DNA from: Gammaproteobacteria bacterium
GTDB lineage: Bacteria > Pseudomonadota > Gammaproteobacteria > Pseudomonadales > Azotimanducaceae
Assembly: GCA_026706385.1 (NCBI GenBank)
Contig: JAPOYV010000094.1
Coordinates: 62,001-126,000 of the forward strand
Direction: 5' to 3'
Length of the DNA stretch: 64,000 nt
The position numbers and the translations under genes were made by a program. The notes beneath the pieces are model-generated. The model was not told where the DNA came from. It made no database searches and saw only the letters and a program-made list of their open reading frames with translations. Shown in pieces: positions 33,472 through 42,660 of this stretch. Each line of letters starts with the position of its first letter. The stretch's first letter is position 1.

Positions 33472-34094
33472 TCCTGGATCTGCACACGCACTCCATCAAG
33501 TCCGACGACGGGCGGGCGAAGGTGCGCAACTACTGCCAGTGGGTTCGCACGCGCAATATCCCCATCGACGGCTTCGTGCTTACCGAACATCGGCAATTCG
33601 ACTTCGAATCGGACTACAGCGGACTCGCGAGCGACTTCGACCTGGTGATCCTGAAGGGTGCGGAGGTCGAGACCGAATACGGACATGTGCTGGTCTACGG
33701 CGTCACCGAACCGCTCTACGAGACCTTCGATTTCGGGAGCATCGGTCTGCCGCTGGAGGAGGTCATCGAACACTGCAACGCGCACGACGCCGTCGCCGCG
33801 CCATGCCACCCCGGGCGACCGCGCGTGGGCATGTCCGCGCACCTCGCCGAACACGGCGTCCCCAAGGGCGTGAGGATCGTGGAGATCTACAACGGTGGCA
33901 GCCGCGGCGAAGAGGACGCGGTGGCCGCGGCAATGGCCGACGAACTCGGCTACATCGGCATCGGCGGCAGCGACTCGCATATCGTGAGCCACATCGGGCG
34001 CTGCGCCACCGAGTTCCCGGAGCCCGTCACCACCGAGGCGGAACTCGTGGCGGCGTTGAAGTCCGAACGGTTCCGCGCGATCACGACGCGATAA
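33468..34094 (+). CDS. PHP-domain phosphoesterase
   Basis: A 208-aa metal-dependent phosphoesterase of the PHP fold. Metal-binding motifs are DLHTHSIKSDDG at the N terminus, VLTEHRQFDFES, AAPCHPGRPRVGM and GIGGSDSHIVSHIGR, which cover the four PHP motifs. Possible substrates are nucleotides or small phosphate esters (RNase/AMP phosphatase and histidinol-phosphatase relatives). The GTG at 33468 is preceded by GAGGAGG and overlaps the coaE stop. It probably forms a unit with coaE and the MaoC genes, but no pathway is evident. Confidence 0.87.
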   Translation: MILDLHTHSIKSDDGRAKVRNYCQWVRTRNIPIDGFVLTEHRQFDFESDYSGLASDFDLVILKGAEVETEYGHVLVYGVTEPLYETFDFGSIGLPLEEVIEHCNAHDAVAAPCHPGRPRVGMSAHLAEHGVPKGVRIVEIYNGGSRGEEDAVAAAMADELGYIGIGGSDSHIVSHIGRCATEFPEPVTTEAELVAALKSERFRAITTR

Positions 34095-34119
34095 GCACAC
34101 ACGTACGGAGGAGAGTTTC

Positions 34120-34581
34120 GTGGCTGAGGAGACAGTCGACCAGGACATCCAAGACCTGCGGGATCAGTTCTTGAACCGCGAGTTCGACGAGGTGACCTTC
34201 GAGATCGATGGTACGCGGTTCGCCGAGTACGCGAAGGTCTGCGGCGAAACCGCAACCAAGTTCACCGACCCCGGCGACCCCGATTTCCAGGCGCCGCCGA
34301 CGTTCGTATCCACGCTGGTCGGCGGTCGCAGCATGCCGCCGGACTTCCCCAACCTCGGCGGCATGGGCATGGACGCCGGCAAGCTGGTGGAGTGGAAGGC
34401 CCCGGTGCGCGACCAGGCAACCCTCACCGGCCGTAGCCACCTGCACGACATCTACACGAAGACCGGGCGCTCAGGCCGTATGGTGTTCCTGGTGACACGC
34501 ATGGAGTTGTACGACTCCGACGGCACCCACGTCGCCAACGCCGACACCCGAACCGTGATCCGGGAGAGACCCCGTGGCTGA
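34120..34581 (+). CDS. MaoC-like hydratase, N-terminal half subunit
   Basis: A 153-aa half-hotdog protein corresponding to the N-terminal domain of MaoC-type dehydratases (IDGTRFAEYAKVCGETATKF, then QAPPTFVSTLVGGRSMPPDF). It lacks the catalytic Asp/His pair, which is in its partner encoded 8 nt overlapping downstream. The start is GTG at 34120 behind a GGAGGAG sequence. The pair together should hydrate or dehydrate a 2-enoyl-CoA-like substrate. Confidence 0.85.
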   Translation: MAEETVDQDIQDLRDQFLNREFDEVTFEIDGTRFAEYAKVCGETATKFTDPGDPDFQAPPTFVSTLVGGRSMPPDFPNLGGMGMDAGKLVEWKAPVRDQATLTGRSHLHDIYTKTGRSGRMVFLVTRMELYDSDGTHVANADTRTVIRERPRG

Positions 34582-35002
34582 ATCCATCCCCACCGTCAAC
34601 GCCATCGCCGATGTCGAGTTCGGCGGCGAACTGCCGGCTTTTACCCCGGACACAAGCATTGATGCCACGCGCCGCTTCGGTCAGCACGTCGGCTGGAATA
34701 CGCCGCGCTTCACCGACCATGACGGTGCGCGCAAGGAAGGCCTGCCTGGCGCGATCGTGCCCGGCGTGATGAGCCAGGGGTTCCTCGGTGCGATGATCCA
34801 CCGCTGGGCCCCGACGGCTGAGATCGTCACCATCGATACCGTATTCCGCGCCCCCGTGCTGGTCGATCAGCCGCACAAGATCACCGGCGTCGTCACGGAC
34901 ATCGACGAGGACGAATTGACCGTCGAGATCGACCTGACGGTGACCAACGAAGCCGGCGAGACGCGCGTCTTCGGAACGGCGACGGCGAAATTGCCCTCCT
35001 GA
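34574..35002 (+). CDS. MaoC-like hydratase, catalytic half subunit
   Basis: A 142-aa hotdog-fold enoyl-CoA hydratase-type subunit. The catalytic region reads DATRRFGQHVGWNTPRFTDH with GAIVPGVMSQGFLGAMI following. It overlaps the N-terminal-half gene by 8 nt, so the two likely form a heterodimer, as for split MaoC pairs in actinobacteria. A frameshifted gene begins 13 nt downstream on the same strand. Confidence 0.85.
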   Translation: MAESIPTVNAIADVEFGGELPAFTPDTSIDATRRFGQHVGWNTPRFTDHDGARKEGLPGAIVPGVMSQGFLGAMIHRWAPTAEIVTIDTVFRAPVLVDQPHKITGVVTDIDEDELTVEIDLTVTNEAGETRVFGTATAKLPS

Positions 35003-35015
35003 AACCCGGAGCACC

Positions 35016-35410
35016 GTGGCATCGGTCTCGCAGGTGTTCCGGCACGTAGGCGCCCCACTGACGAACATCCGCTGGTCTTGGGGTGCTGTGTCCGAAAACG
35101 GCGATGTCTATCTCAAAGTGTGGGCCGACGAGTTCCACCGAGCAAACGGCAGGCTTTGGGCTCGCTTGACCCGCCACTCGGCCTTTGTACAGAACCCCGG
35201 CCATCCGGGATGGCTCGAGAGGAAAAGGCATGTGTCAATGGTGCGGCAGGGAGCCAAGTCGTTCGCCGTCCTGTGCAGGGCCAAAGACACGAGGGCGAAC
35301 CCTGGACAATCGCAAGCATCGACGACAAGCGGTTGTTCATCGGCGGGGCTGTTTGCACGGATTCGGAGGGCGACAGCTGGCTGGAACTCGTCGAAACCAG
35401 GAAGCTGTAG
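35016..35410 (+). pseudogene. Frameshifted conserved hypothetical gene
   Basis: From GTG 35016 (with GGAG before it) the frame reads FRHVGAPLTNIRWSWGAVSE, GDVYLKVWADEF and QGAKSFAVLCRAKDT, a recognisable pattern of a conserved bacterial hypothetical protein. At about 35285-35295 the conserved reading moves into another frame, which continues EGEPWTIASIDDKRLFIGG, then AVCTDSEGDSWLELVETRKL and a stop at 35410. One lost base or two inserted bases explain this. As written the gene is broken; a sequencing error cannot be excluded. Function unknown. Confidence 0.7.
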
Positions 35411-35615
35411 GCTGACGAGGATCCACACGCCCTCGGAGTGTAGGCCGGCCGTCCCGATACCGCCGGCTGACTAGGCCTTCAGTCTCGCGGGGAGTTGTCG
35501 CGTCGCCCCTTTGGGTAACCTGGCCCTTTCGAGGTCAGAGTCCACGGCCAGCCGGGTGGTGATTTAGGGGTTCGTACTGTACCTTTCGCCGACCTTTTGC
35601 GAACGTGGAGACACC
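35411..35615. other. Intergenic region upstream of tldD
   Basis: 205 nt follow the pseudogene. No convincing ORF or RNA is visible. It should contain the tldD promoter; no strong -35/-10 pair could be picked. Confidence 0.4.
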
Positions 35616-37001
35616 GTGCTCGATACCCGCATCGCGCAGTCCGTGATCGACCATGCCGTCGCCTTAGGAAGCGACTTCGCGGAGGTGTTCGTCGAACGCA
35701 ACGAGGTGAGCAGCATCGCCACCCTCTCCGACCAGGTGCAGGACTTGAGCTCCGGCATCGACTTCGGCATCGGACTGCGCCTGGTATACGGGTCCAAAGT
35801 CCTCTACGGCTACACCAATCGCACCGAGGAGGACGAACTTAGGCGCATCGTGACCGAACTGGCGGCGAAGGACCGTCGCGACCCCGCCACCTCGGCCGGC
35901 GCCTTCGACTTCCGCGCCTTCGACGACGCCCATAGCGCAACACGGACGCTGTCCGGCGAGCCGACGCTGCGCGAGAAGGTGGACTACCTGTTCGCCGCCA
36001 ATCGGGCGGCCCGAGCCGCCGGCAACCAGATCTCCCAGACCCGCGGCGCCTGCGCGCAGCGTCAACAGGCGGTGGAGATCTTCAACAGCGACGGGTTGCA
36101 TACGCACGACACCCGTCACTACATCCGCGCGACGCTTCAAGCCGTGGCCGCGAGCGGCAACGAACAGGCCACCGGCTCGCAAACCGACGGCGGCCTGCTC
36201 GGATGGGAGATCGTCGAGACGCTCGACCCGGAGGTGTGCGGGACGGAGGCCGCCCGCCAGGCGTTGGTGAACCTGGCCGCGAAACCGTGTCCCTCCGGCC
36301 GCATGCCCGTGGTCATCGGCAACGGTTTCGGCGGCGTGATCTTCCACGAAGCCTGCGGCCACCTGCTCGAGACCACGTCCGTTGCGAAGCAGGCCTCCGT
36401 CTTCCACGACCGGCTCGGCGAGACGATCGCGAGTTCCGCGGTCAGCGCGGTGGACGACGGCACGCTGACGCACGAATGGGGCTCGATCAACATCGACGAC
36501 GAGGGCATGCGCACCGAGCGCACCCAGCTCATCGAAAACGGCCGCCTCGTCAACTTCCTGGCGGACCGGCTCGGCGCCGAGAAGACCGGGCATCGGCGGA
36601 CAGGCTCCGGACGCCGCCAGAGCTACCGTTTCGCGCCCGCCTCGCGCATGCGCAATACGTTCATCGAACCCGGCGAGGACAGCCTGGACGACATGATCGG
36701 CTCCATCGACCACGGCATCTATGCCGCGCGCATGGGCGGCGGGTCCGTGCAACCCGGCACCGGCGAGTTCAACTTCGCGGTCACGGAGGGCTACGTCATC
36801 GACGACGGGAAGATCGGACACCCCGTCAAGGCGGCAACGCTGATCAGCACGGGTCCCGATGTCCTGCGCCGCATCTCCATGGTCGGCTCGGACTTCGCGC
36901 TGGCGACGGGAATGTGCGGCTCCGTCTCCGGAATGGTCCCGACAACCGTTGGCCAAGCTACGCTCAAGGTCGACGACATCCTGGTCGGTGGCAACGCCTG
37001 A
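35616..37001 (+). CDS. tldD: Metalloprotease TldD
   Basis: A 461-aa subunit of the TldD/TldE (PmbA) heterodimeric zinc protease. The zinc site HEACGH covers residues 244-249 (His244, Glu245, His249) in GVIFHEACGHLLETTSVA. TldD/E trims leader peptides of some modified peptides (microcin B17) and degrades unfolded antitoxin CcdA in E. coli, so it is often a scavenging protease. The start is GTG at 35616. The stop overlaps the pmbA ATG by one base (TGATG). No RiPP precursor was noted nearby. Confidence 0.96.
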   Translation: MLDTRIAQSVIDHAVALGSDFAEVFVERNEVSSIATLSDQVQDLSSGIDFGIGLRLVYGSKVLYGYTNRTEEDELRRIVTELAAKDRRDPATSAGAFDFRAFDDAHSATRTLSGEPTLREKVDYLFAANRAARAAGNQISQTRGACAQRQQAVEIFNSDGLHTHDTRHYIRATLQAVAASGNEQATGSQTDGGLLGWEIVETLDPEVCGTEAARQALVNLAAKPCPSGRMPVVIGNGFGGVIFHEACGHLLETTSVAKQASVFHDRLGETIASSAVSAVDDGTLTHEWGSINIDDEGMRTERTQLIENGRLVNFLADRLGAEKTGHRRTGSGRRQSYRFAPASRMRNTFIEPGEDSLDDMIGSIDHGIYAARMGGGSVQPGTGEFNFAVTEGYVIDDGKIGHPVKAATLISTGPDVLRRISMVGSDFALATGMCGSVSGMVPTTVGQATLKVDDILVGGNA

Positions 37002-38338
37002 TGGCCGATCCGCTTATCGAAGCCCACGCCCACCACGTACTCGACCAGGTGACCGGTGCCGGCGCCGCCGGCGACCTGATCGTCCAGCAGGACGCCTCCC
37101 TGTCGCTCAAGGCCCACGATGGCGACCTCGAGGAACACAAGGTCAACTCCACGCGCGTCTACGGCGTGCGGGTGATCAAGGACTGCCGCGCGGGGATCGC
37201 GTACAGCGAAGCGGCGGATGCGGCGGCTCTCGACTCCATGGTCGCGCAGGCCCTGCAGAACGCGGCTTTCGCCCGCGAGGACGACAAAGAGGCCATCGCC
37301 GACGGCAACGGCTCGTTGGCGACGGACGACGCGACTCTGTGTCGCCAGGACGACGTCACCGTGGAGACCAAGATCGCCGCCGCCCTGGCCATGGAGCGCG
37401 AACTCGCCGCCCGCGACAAGGTGCAGAACGTCCCCTACAACGGCGTGCAGGACGTCACCGCCGAGCGGTACGTCTTCACGACCGCCGGACACACCGCCCA
37501 CAGCAAGGCCCGGCTGTGCAATGCCTACGCCTACGCTTTGCTCAAGGACGGCGACAAGGACGTGCTCGACGGCGTGGAGCGTACGGCGCGCCGGTTCGAC
37601 GAGCTGGACACGTCGGAAATCGTCGAAGAGACCTATGCACGATGCATAGCGCTGCTCGATGGCGAAGCCGTCCCGAGTCGCCACTACGACGTGCTGTTCG
37701 ACGTGGAGTGTCAAGCCGCGCTGTTCGGTGCCTTCGCCTCGGTGTTTTCCGGCAAGGCGGCGCGGGACGGCATCAGTCCGCTGCGCGAGCGAATCGGCGA
37801 GAAGATCGGCGTGGACAGTCTCGACATCCGCGACGCGCCGCGGCGAACAGAGGGCTTTGGCTACACCCTGTTCGACGGCGAAGGCATCGCGACCGCCTCG
37901 ACGACCTTGGTGGCCGGCGGCCGACTAGCCACCCTGGCGCACAACAGCGCCACGGCGGGCCGCTTCGGCGTCGCCAATACGGGGCATGCCGCACGCTCGC
38001 CCAAGACCCCGCTCGGCGTCGCGCTGCACCAGCCCGAAATCGGGCCCGGTGAGATCCTTGAGTCCGACCTCACGAGCGGCGAATATCTCGAGATCGTGGA
38101 CCTCGCGGGCTTGCACTCCGGCACCAACGCCGTCTCCGGAGACTTCAGCCTTGGTGCCGCCGGGTTCCTATGCGCCGACGGCGAGCGACTGCGGCCTGTG
38201 CGCAACATCACGGTGGCGGGGAACTTCCTCGACATGCTGACGAAGATCGTTGGCATCGGCAATGTCCAGCACTGGAATGCAGGCCGCTCGGCGCTGATGG
38301 CACGCATCCGCTTCGGCGACATGCCAATCTCGGGCTAG
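37001..38338 (+). CDS. pmbA: TldE/PmbA, partner of TldD
   Basis: A 445-aa homologue of TldD without its zinc motif, which is normal for this partner subunit. Typical parts are LKAHDGDLEEHKVNSTRVYG, CNAYAYALLKDGDKDV and FSLGAAGFLCADGERLRPVR. The ATG at 37001 lies within the tldD stop, so the two are coupled. It forms the heterodimer that shapes the protease chamber. Confidence 0.95.
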   Translation: MADPLIEAHAHHVLDQVTGAGAAGDLIVQQDASLSLKAHDGDLEEHKVNSTRVYGVRVIKDCRAGIAYSEAADAAALDSMVAQALQNAAFAREDDKEAIADGNGSLATDDATLCRQDDVTVETKIAAALAMERELAARDKVQNVPYNGVQDVTAERYVFTTAGHTAHSKARLCNAYAYALLKDGDKDVLDGVERTARRFDELDTSEIVEETYARCIALLDGEAVPSRHYDVLFDVECQAALFGAFASVFSGKAARDGISPLRERIGEKIGVDSLDIRDAPRRTEGFGYTLFDGEGIATASTTLVAGGRLATLAHNSATAGRFGVANTGHAARSPKTPLGVALHQPEIGPGEILESDLTSGEYLEIVDLAGLHSGTNAVSGDFSLGAAGFLCADGERLRPVRNITVAGNFLDMLTKIVGIGNVQHWNAGRSALMARIRFGDMPISG

Positions 38339-38364
38339 GGGCCGCCCGCGGTGAAGCGGAAACG

Positions 38365-38448
38365 GGAGCCCTCAGCCGGGGAGCGCGAGGGGGAACCCCT
38401 CGCAGTGGAGCCCTCAGCCGGGGAGCGCGAGGGGGAACCCCTCGCAGT
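38365..38448. repeat. Two tandem 42-bp repeats, each with a perfect hairpin
   Basis: Two identical 42-bp units at 38365-38406 and 38407-38448 lie between pmbA and the TauD-like gene. Each contains CGAGGGG-GAA-CCCCTCG, a perfect 7-bp stem with a 3-nt loop. The 42-bp period keeps an open frame, but the preferred gene start is downstream, so the repeat is more likely an untranslated structure such as an mRNA processing or terminator element. Confidence 0.85.
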
Positions 38449-38464
38449 AAAGAAGGAACGAGAC

Positions 38465-39601
38465 ATGAACGATGACGGCGACACGACGTTGGAGGGCCTT
38501 TTCGAGCCCAGAGGCCTGAACAAGCCCCGTGGGCGCGGAAACCGAACCGACGGGTGGATCGGCGGACGTGCGGACACCTGGTTCGGGCACTACCGGGAGA
38601 ATCCGGCAAGCCGCGCCGGTGCGGACGCGCGCCGCATGGCGACCGACGAAGCCTACGCGGCCCGGGTGGCGGGCACGTTGCGCGAACGCGATGCCGCCGG
38701 CGTGGAGGACGAGGACGCCGAACTCTCGATCGAACCGCTCTCGCCGGGCATCGGGGCGATCATTCACGGCGTGGACTTGGCGAACCCCACGGCGCGCCAC
38801 GTAAGACGCATTTGGAGCGCCTTGATGGAGCGGAAGGTCGTCTTTTTCCGCGATCAGGGCCACATCACGCGCGACGAGCACATCGCATTCGGCAAGCGCT
38901 TCGCCGACGTCGGCTTCGCCTACGGTCGCCAGCGCGCCCTGGCGGCGAACAACTCACCGCCCGACCATCCCGAGGTCCTCCGCTTGTACGCCGACGAGGC
39001 GCGCCCGTTCGCCGCCGCCAATTGGCACTCGGACGTCACGTGGTCGAACCGGCCTCCCCTCGGTTCGATCCTGTTGTCGCGCAAATCGCCGCCCGTCGGC
39101 GGTGACACGATCTTCGTCGACTGCTACGCCCTGTGGGACAGCCTGAGTCCGGTTCTCAAGACCTTTCTCGAGGGCCGAACTGCCGCCCATGGCCGCGCGG
39201 GTCACGACGAGGCCGAGCACCCGATCTGCCGCACCCATCCGGTGACCGGCAAATGCGCGCTCTACATCAATCCCACGTTCACCAACTCAATTCGCGGCAT
39301 GGCACCGGCGGATTCCGCACGGCTGCTTTCACAACTCTACGCCAAGATGTACTCCACGCCGGAACACACATGCCGATTCCGCTGGCGGGACGGTTCGGTC
39401 GCCATGTGGGACAACCGCAGTTGCCAGCACTACGCGGTGTCCGACTTCTGGCCCCACGAGCGCCGCATGGAACGGGTCACGTTGGTCGACCCGTCCGCCG
39501 AGGACGAAGTGCCGTTCTGGGAGGACGCAAGCGGGAAGCGCCACTACAGCGTGCTGTTGACCTCCCAGGAAGCGATCGATACGCCGTTGGGGTATTCCTA
39601 G
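38465..39601 (+). CDS. TauD/TfdA-type Fe(II)/2-oxoglutarate dioxygenase
   Basis: A 378-aa oxygenase. The facial triad is HSD at residues 188-190 (ANWHSDVTWSNRPP) and the distal His in NRSCQHYAVSDFW, followed by the Arg pair in HERRMERVTL. Sequence FFRDQGHITRDEHIAFGKRF is typical of the family, which hydroxylates sulfonates, chlorophenoxy acids and many other small acids. The ATG at 38465 (AAGAAGGAA upstream) was preferred over a frame that reads through the tandem repeat. The first 85 residues are a divergent extension. The substrate is unknown. Confidence 0.9.
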   Translation: MNDDGDTTLEGLFEPRGLNKPRGRGNRTDGWIGGRADTWFGHYRENPASRAGADARRMATDEAYAARVAGTLRERDAAGVEDEDAELSIEPLSPGIGAIIHGVDLANPTARHVRRIWSALMERKVVFFRDQGHITRDEHIAFGKRFADVGFAYGRQRALAANNSPPDHPEVLRLYADEARPFAAANWHSDVTWSNRPPLGSILLSRKSPPVGGDTIFVDCYALWDSLSPVLKTFLEGRTAAHGRAGHDEAEHPICRTHPVTGKCALYINPTFTNSIRGMAPADSARLLSQLYAKMYSTPEHTCRFRWRDGSVAMWDNRSCQHYAVSDFWPHERRMERVTLVDPSAEDEVPFWEDASGKRHYSVLLTSQEAIDTPLGYS

Positions 39602-39682
39602 CGAGCACCCCACGGCTGGCACTGCGCTTCGCTACGCTGTGCGCAGGGCCGCCTTCGCCCCAGCCCCGCCGTCGATCGTGGC

Positions 39683-39721
39683 ACATCCGCCGACGGTCGC
39701 TGCGCTCCCTCTGGCGGATGT
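39683..39721. terminator. Possible bidirectional terminator hairpin
   Basis: ACATCCGCC (39683-39691) and GGCGGATGT (39713-39721) form a 9-bp stem with a 21-nt GC-rich loop between two convergent genes. There is no T-tract on either side, so the call is weak. Confidence 0.35.
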
Positions 39722-39735
39722 CCCATGAAAGGACG

Positions 39736-40152
39736 TTAGCCTGGGCTTCTATCGAAACTCGGCAGTTCGCCTGATGTCTCCACCCAGGGCTGGCTGCTTG
39801 CCATCCAGATGTGCACCGCGGGCTTGAGCCAACCCGGGTCGTCCAGCGTGGCCGCCTTCAGGACGGTCATAGCGGCGTTGGCCGACAATTCGGACAAGAT
39901 CGGCGAGCCGCAGGTCGGGCAGAACCGGCGCGTCACCTGGTTGCCGCTGTCCGTATCCACCGTGAAACCGCCCAGTTCGCCGGTCAAGGTCAACGCCTCG
40001 GTGGGCACCCCGACGATGGTCGAGTACGCGCCGCCCGAGGCGTATTGGCAGTCGCGGCAGTGGCAATGGCCGACGAACACCGGCTCCGCGCTGCATTGGT
40101 AGCGGATCTGTCCGCAACGACAGCCGCCCTCGAACTCCGCTGCCATTTCCAC
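39736..40152 (-). CDS. GFA/CENP-V family zinc protein
   Basis: A 138-aa zinc protein of the glutathione-dependent formaldehyde-activating enzyme-like family. Zinc ligands are in GGCRCGQIRY, GHCHCRDCQYASGGAYST and RFCPTCGSPILSE. In spite of the family name, most members have no demonstrated formaldehyde activity. The start may be the first or the second Met (two codons apart). It is downstream of the CopA-type gene with a 63-nt gap on the same strand. Confidence 0.9.
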   Translation of the reverse strand: MEMAAEFEGGCRCGQIRYQCSAEPVFVGHCHCRDCQYASGGAYSTIVGVPTEALTLTGELGGFTVDTDSGNQVTRRFCPTCGSPILSELSANAAMTVLKAATLDDPGWLKPAVHIWMASSQPWVETSGELPSFDRSPG

Positions 40153-40215
40153 ACTCCTTCGAGTCGTCGACCAAGCATAGCGCGAGTTCCGCCACCGCTG
40201 GGGGGACCCGCCGGG

Positions 40216-42615
40216 TCAGGTCCGTACGGGCCGCCACCTGCGCAGCATCAGCGAACTCGACACCACGCACACGCTCGACAGCGCCATCGCCGCCGCCGCC
40301 AGCGTGGGGCTCAGGTAGCCGAGCGCCGCCAATGGGATGCCGACGACGTTGTAGATGAAGGCCCAGAACAGGTTGTGCTTGATCTTGCGCAGGGTCGCCC
40401 GACTGACGTCGATCGCTGCCGGAATCAGCACAGGATCCGGGCGCATCAGCGTGACCGCAGCCGTTTCCATGGCGATGTCCGTACCTGTTCCCATGGCGAT
40501 GCCCACGTCCGCGGCGGCCAACGCGGGGGCGTCGTTGATCCCGTCCCCGACCATGGCGACGCACGCACCTTGGGCCATGCGGGCGTTGACGGTCTCCGCC
40601 TTGTGTTCGGGTTGGACCCCGCCCAGCGCTTCATCGACGCCCACGGCCTCTCCCAGTTGGGCAACGACCGCCGGTGAGTCGCCGGAGAGCAGCACGGTCC
40701 GCATCCCCGCGCCCTTGAGTTCGTCGACGGCTTCCCATGCTTTCGGCCGAACCGGGTCGGCAAGCCGCACGGTCCCGCGAACGCCCGTCTCGTCGGCCAC
40801 CCAGACCGTCGTCTCCCCGGCCAGCGACTCGTCGCCGTTCCCAGGCACGATGCCGACGAAATCGGCGTTGCCGATCCGTACGAGCGTACCCTCAACGTCG
40901 CCGCTCACGCCTTGGCCAACGTGGTTGCGAAAGTCGGTGACGGCGGGCGGCTCGATGCCCTCGCGTTGCGCGTAGTCCACGATGGCCTTCGCGAGCGGGT
41001 GTTCGCTCGCCTGCTGCACCGCGGCCGCCAGGCGGACGACGTCGCGCTCGTCACCACGATGCGCGTTCACCGCGGTGACCGCGGGACGGCCCGCGGTGAG
41101 TGTGCCCGTCTTGTCGAAGATCACGGTGTCGACGTGTGGTGCGCGCTCTAGCGTGTCGACGTCCTTGATGAGGATGCCCGCGCGGGCTGCGGCGCCCGTG
41201 CCGACCATGATGGCGGTCGGCGTGGCGAGGCCCAAGGCGCATGGACAGGCGATGACCAGCACCGAGACCGCAGCGATCAGGGACGTTTCAAAGTCGCCGC
41301 CTGCGACGAGCCAAACCGCTAGGGTTGCGGCGGCGAACGCAACGACCGCAGGCACGAACACCTGGCTGACCCGATCCACCAGCCGCTGCACGCCTGCCTT
41401 GCCACCTTGGGCGTCAGTCACCAACCGCACGATCCGCGCCAGCGTGCTCTCTGCGCCGACCGTGGTGGTCCGCACCTCGAGGTAGCCGGTGGTATTCACG
41501 GCACCGCCCGTGACACTGTCGCCGAGTCCCTTGGCAACGGGCAGGCTCTCGCCGGTCAGCAACGACTCGTCGACTTCGCTGGCGCCTCCGATCACCTCCC
41601 CGTCGACGGGGACACGTTCGCCCGGCCGGACCATGACCACATCCCCCGGCAGGACTTCGCCCGCCGCCACGTCCTCCCACCGGCCGTCCTCCCGCCGCAC
41701 GCGGGCCGTTGCCGGCCGCAAGTCCATAAGCTGGCGTATGGCACTGGTCGTGGCGCGCTTGGCCCGCGACTCGAGGTACTTGCCGAGGAGCACCAACGTG
41801 ATGATCACCGCCGAAGCCTCGAAATACAGCTCGCCGTCCGCCGCCTCGCCGAGCACGGTCAACAGGTACCAGCTATAGACGTATGCGGCCGTCGTACCCA
41901 TGACCACCAGCACATCCATGTTGGCCCGGCCGCCACGCAGCGCGTTGAAGGCAGCGCGGTAGAAGCGCGCGCCCAGCACGAACTGTACCGGGGTCGCCAG
42001 CAGGACTTCCGCAGCCGGCATGAGGTGGATCTCGTCGTAGCCGAGCAACACGAACACCATGCCGACGACCATCGGCAGTGTGAGGATCGTGGCGGTCAGG
42101 ACGACGCGCTTCTCGGCATCCAGGCGGCGCTGGTCTTCGGCCTCGGCGTCCGCTTCGTCCGCATCCTTGCCTTCGAGGATCAGTTGATAGCCGGCACGGT
42201 CCAGCCGCCTTTCCAGGCCCTCGGCCGAGACGTTGCCGGGGAGCAGCGTAACCGTGGCCTGCTCCAAGGCCAGGTTGACCTCTGCGGCGACGACGCCGGG
42301 GGCCTGGCCAAGCACGCTTTCGACCCGCGCCGAGCACGCGCTGCAGGTCATTCCGTGGACCGGGTAGGTGCGCACCTCGGTACGCACGCCGTAGCCCGCT
42401 CGCGCCACGACCTCGGTCAGCATCGCCGCATCCGTGGTGTCGTCGATCACGACGGCCGCCCGTTCAGTCGCCAGATTGACGGCTGCGCGGAGAACCCCCG
42501 GGGCCGCCTTTAGCGCCCCTTCGACATGGCCGACGCAGGCACTGCAGGTCATGCCGTCGATGGCAAGATCCAGGTGCGTCGCCTCGGCGCCCTGATGTTT
42601 GGACACGCTATTCAA
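40216..42615 (-). CDS. copA: Cu+-transporting P1B-type ATPase (CopA-like)
   Basis: A 799-aa copper pump. Two N-terminal heavy-metal domains have GMTCSAC motifs, Cys24/Cys27 and Cys91/Cys94. Membrane helices carry the CPC motif in [17 protein letters not shown]. The phosphorylation site is DKTGTLTAG, the ATP-binding HP motif is in [11 protein letters not shown], and the hinge [20 protein letters not shown] closes the P-domain. It probably exports Cu+ or loads it into periplasmic oxidase assembly. It is 45 nt downstream of the oxidase subunit III gene, which suggests a role in cuproenzyme assembly (FixI/CtpA-like) rather than only detoxification. Confidence 0.96.
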   Translation of the reverse strand: MNSVSKHQGAEATHLDLAIDGMTCSACVGHVEGALKAAPGVLRAAVNLATERAAVVIDDTTDAAMLTEVVARAGYGVRTEVRTYPVHGMTCSACSARVESVLGQAPGVVAAEVNLALEQATVTLLPGNVSAEGLERRLDRAGYQLILEGKDADEADAEAEDQRRLDAEKRVVLTATILTLPMVVGMVFVLLGYDEIHLMPAAEVLLATPVQFVLGARFYRAAFNALRGGRANMDVLVVMGTTAAYVYSWYLLTVLGEAADGELYFEASAVIITLVLLGKYLESRAKRATTSAIRQLMDLRPATARVRREDGRWEDVAAGEVLPGDVVMVRPGERVPVDGEVIGGASEVDESLLTGESLPVAKGLGDSVTGGAVNTTGYLEVRTTTVGAESTLARIVRLVTDAQGGKAGVQRLVDRVSQVFVPAVVAFAAATLAVWLVAGGDFETSLIAAVSVLVIACPCALGLATPTAIMVGTGAAARAGILIKDVDTLERAPHVDTVIFDKTGTLTAGRPAVTAVNAHRGDERDVVRLAAAVQQASEHPLAKAIVDYAQREGIEPPAVTDFRNHVGQGVSGDVEGTLVRIGNADFVGIVPGNGDESLAGETTVWVADETGVRGTVRLADPVRPKAWEAVDELKGAGMRTVLLSGDSPAVVAQLGEAVGVDEALGGVQPEHKAETVNARMAQGACVAMVGDGINDAPALAAADVGIAMGTGTDIAMETAAVTLMRPDPVLIPAAIDVSRATLRKIKHNLFWAFIYNVVGIPLAALGYLSPTLAAAAMALSSVCVVSSSLMLRRWRPVRT

Positions 42616-42660
42616 AAGCGTCGACTCCCTTAGTTGGCCAAGGAAGCCTCACCCTTCCCG

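Noticed and set aside
38365-38448. CRISPR array
   Set aside because: There are only two adjacent identical units with no spacers, and no cas genes occur in the window.
38351-38464. Start of the TauD-like protein upstream of the tandem repeat
   Set aside because: The frame is open, but the repeat-coded residues are low complexity and the ATG at 38465 has a better ribosome-binding site.
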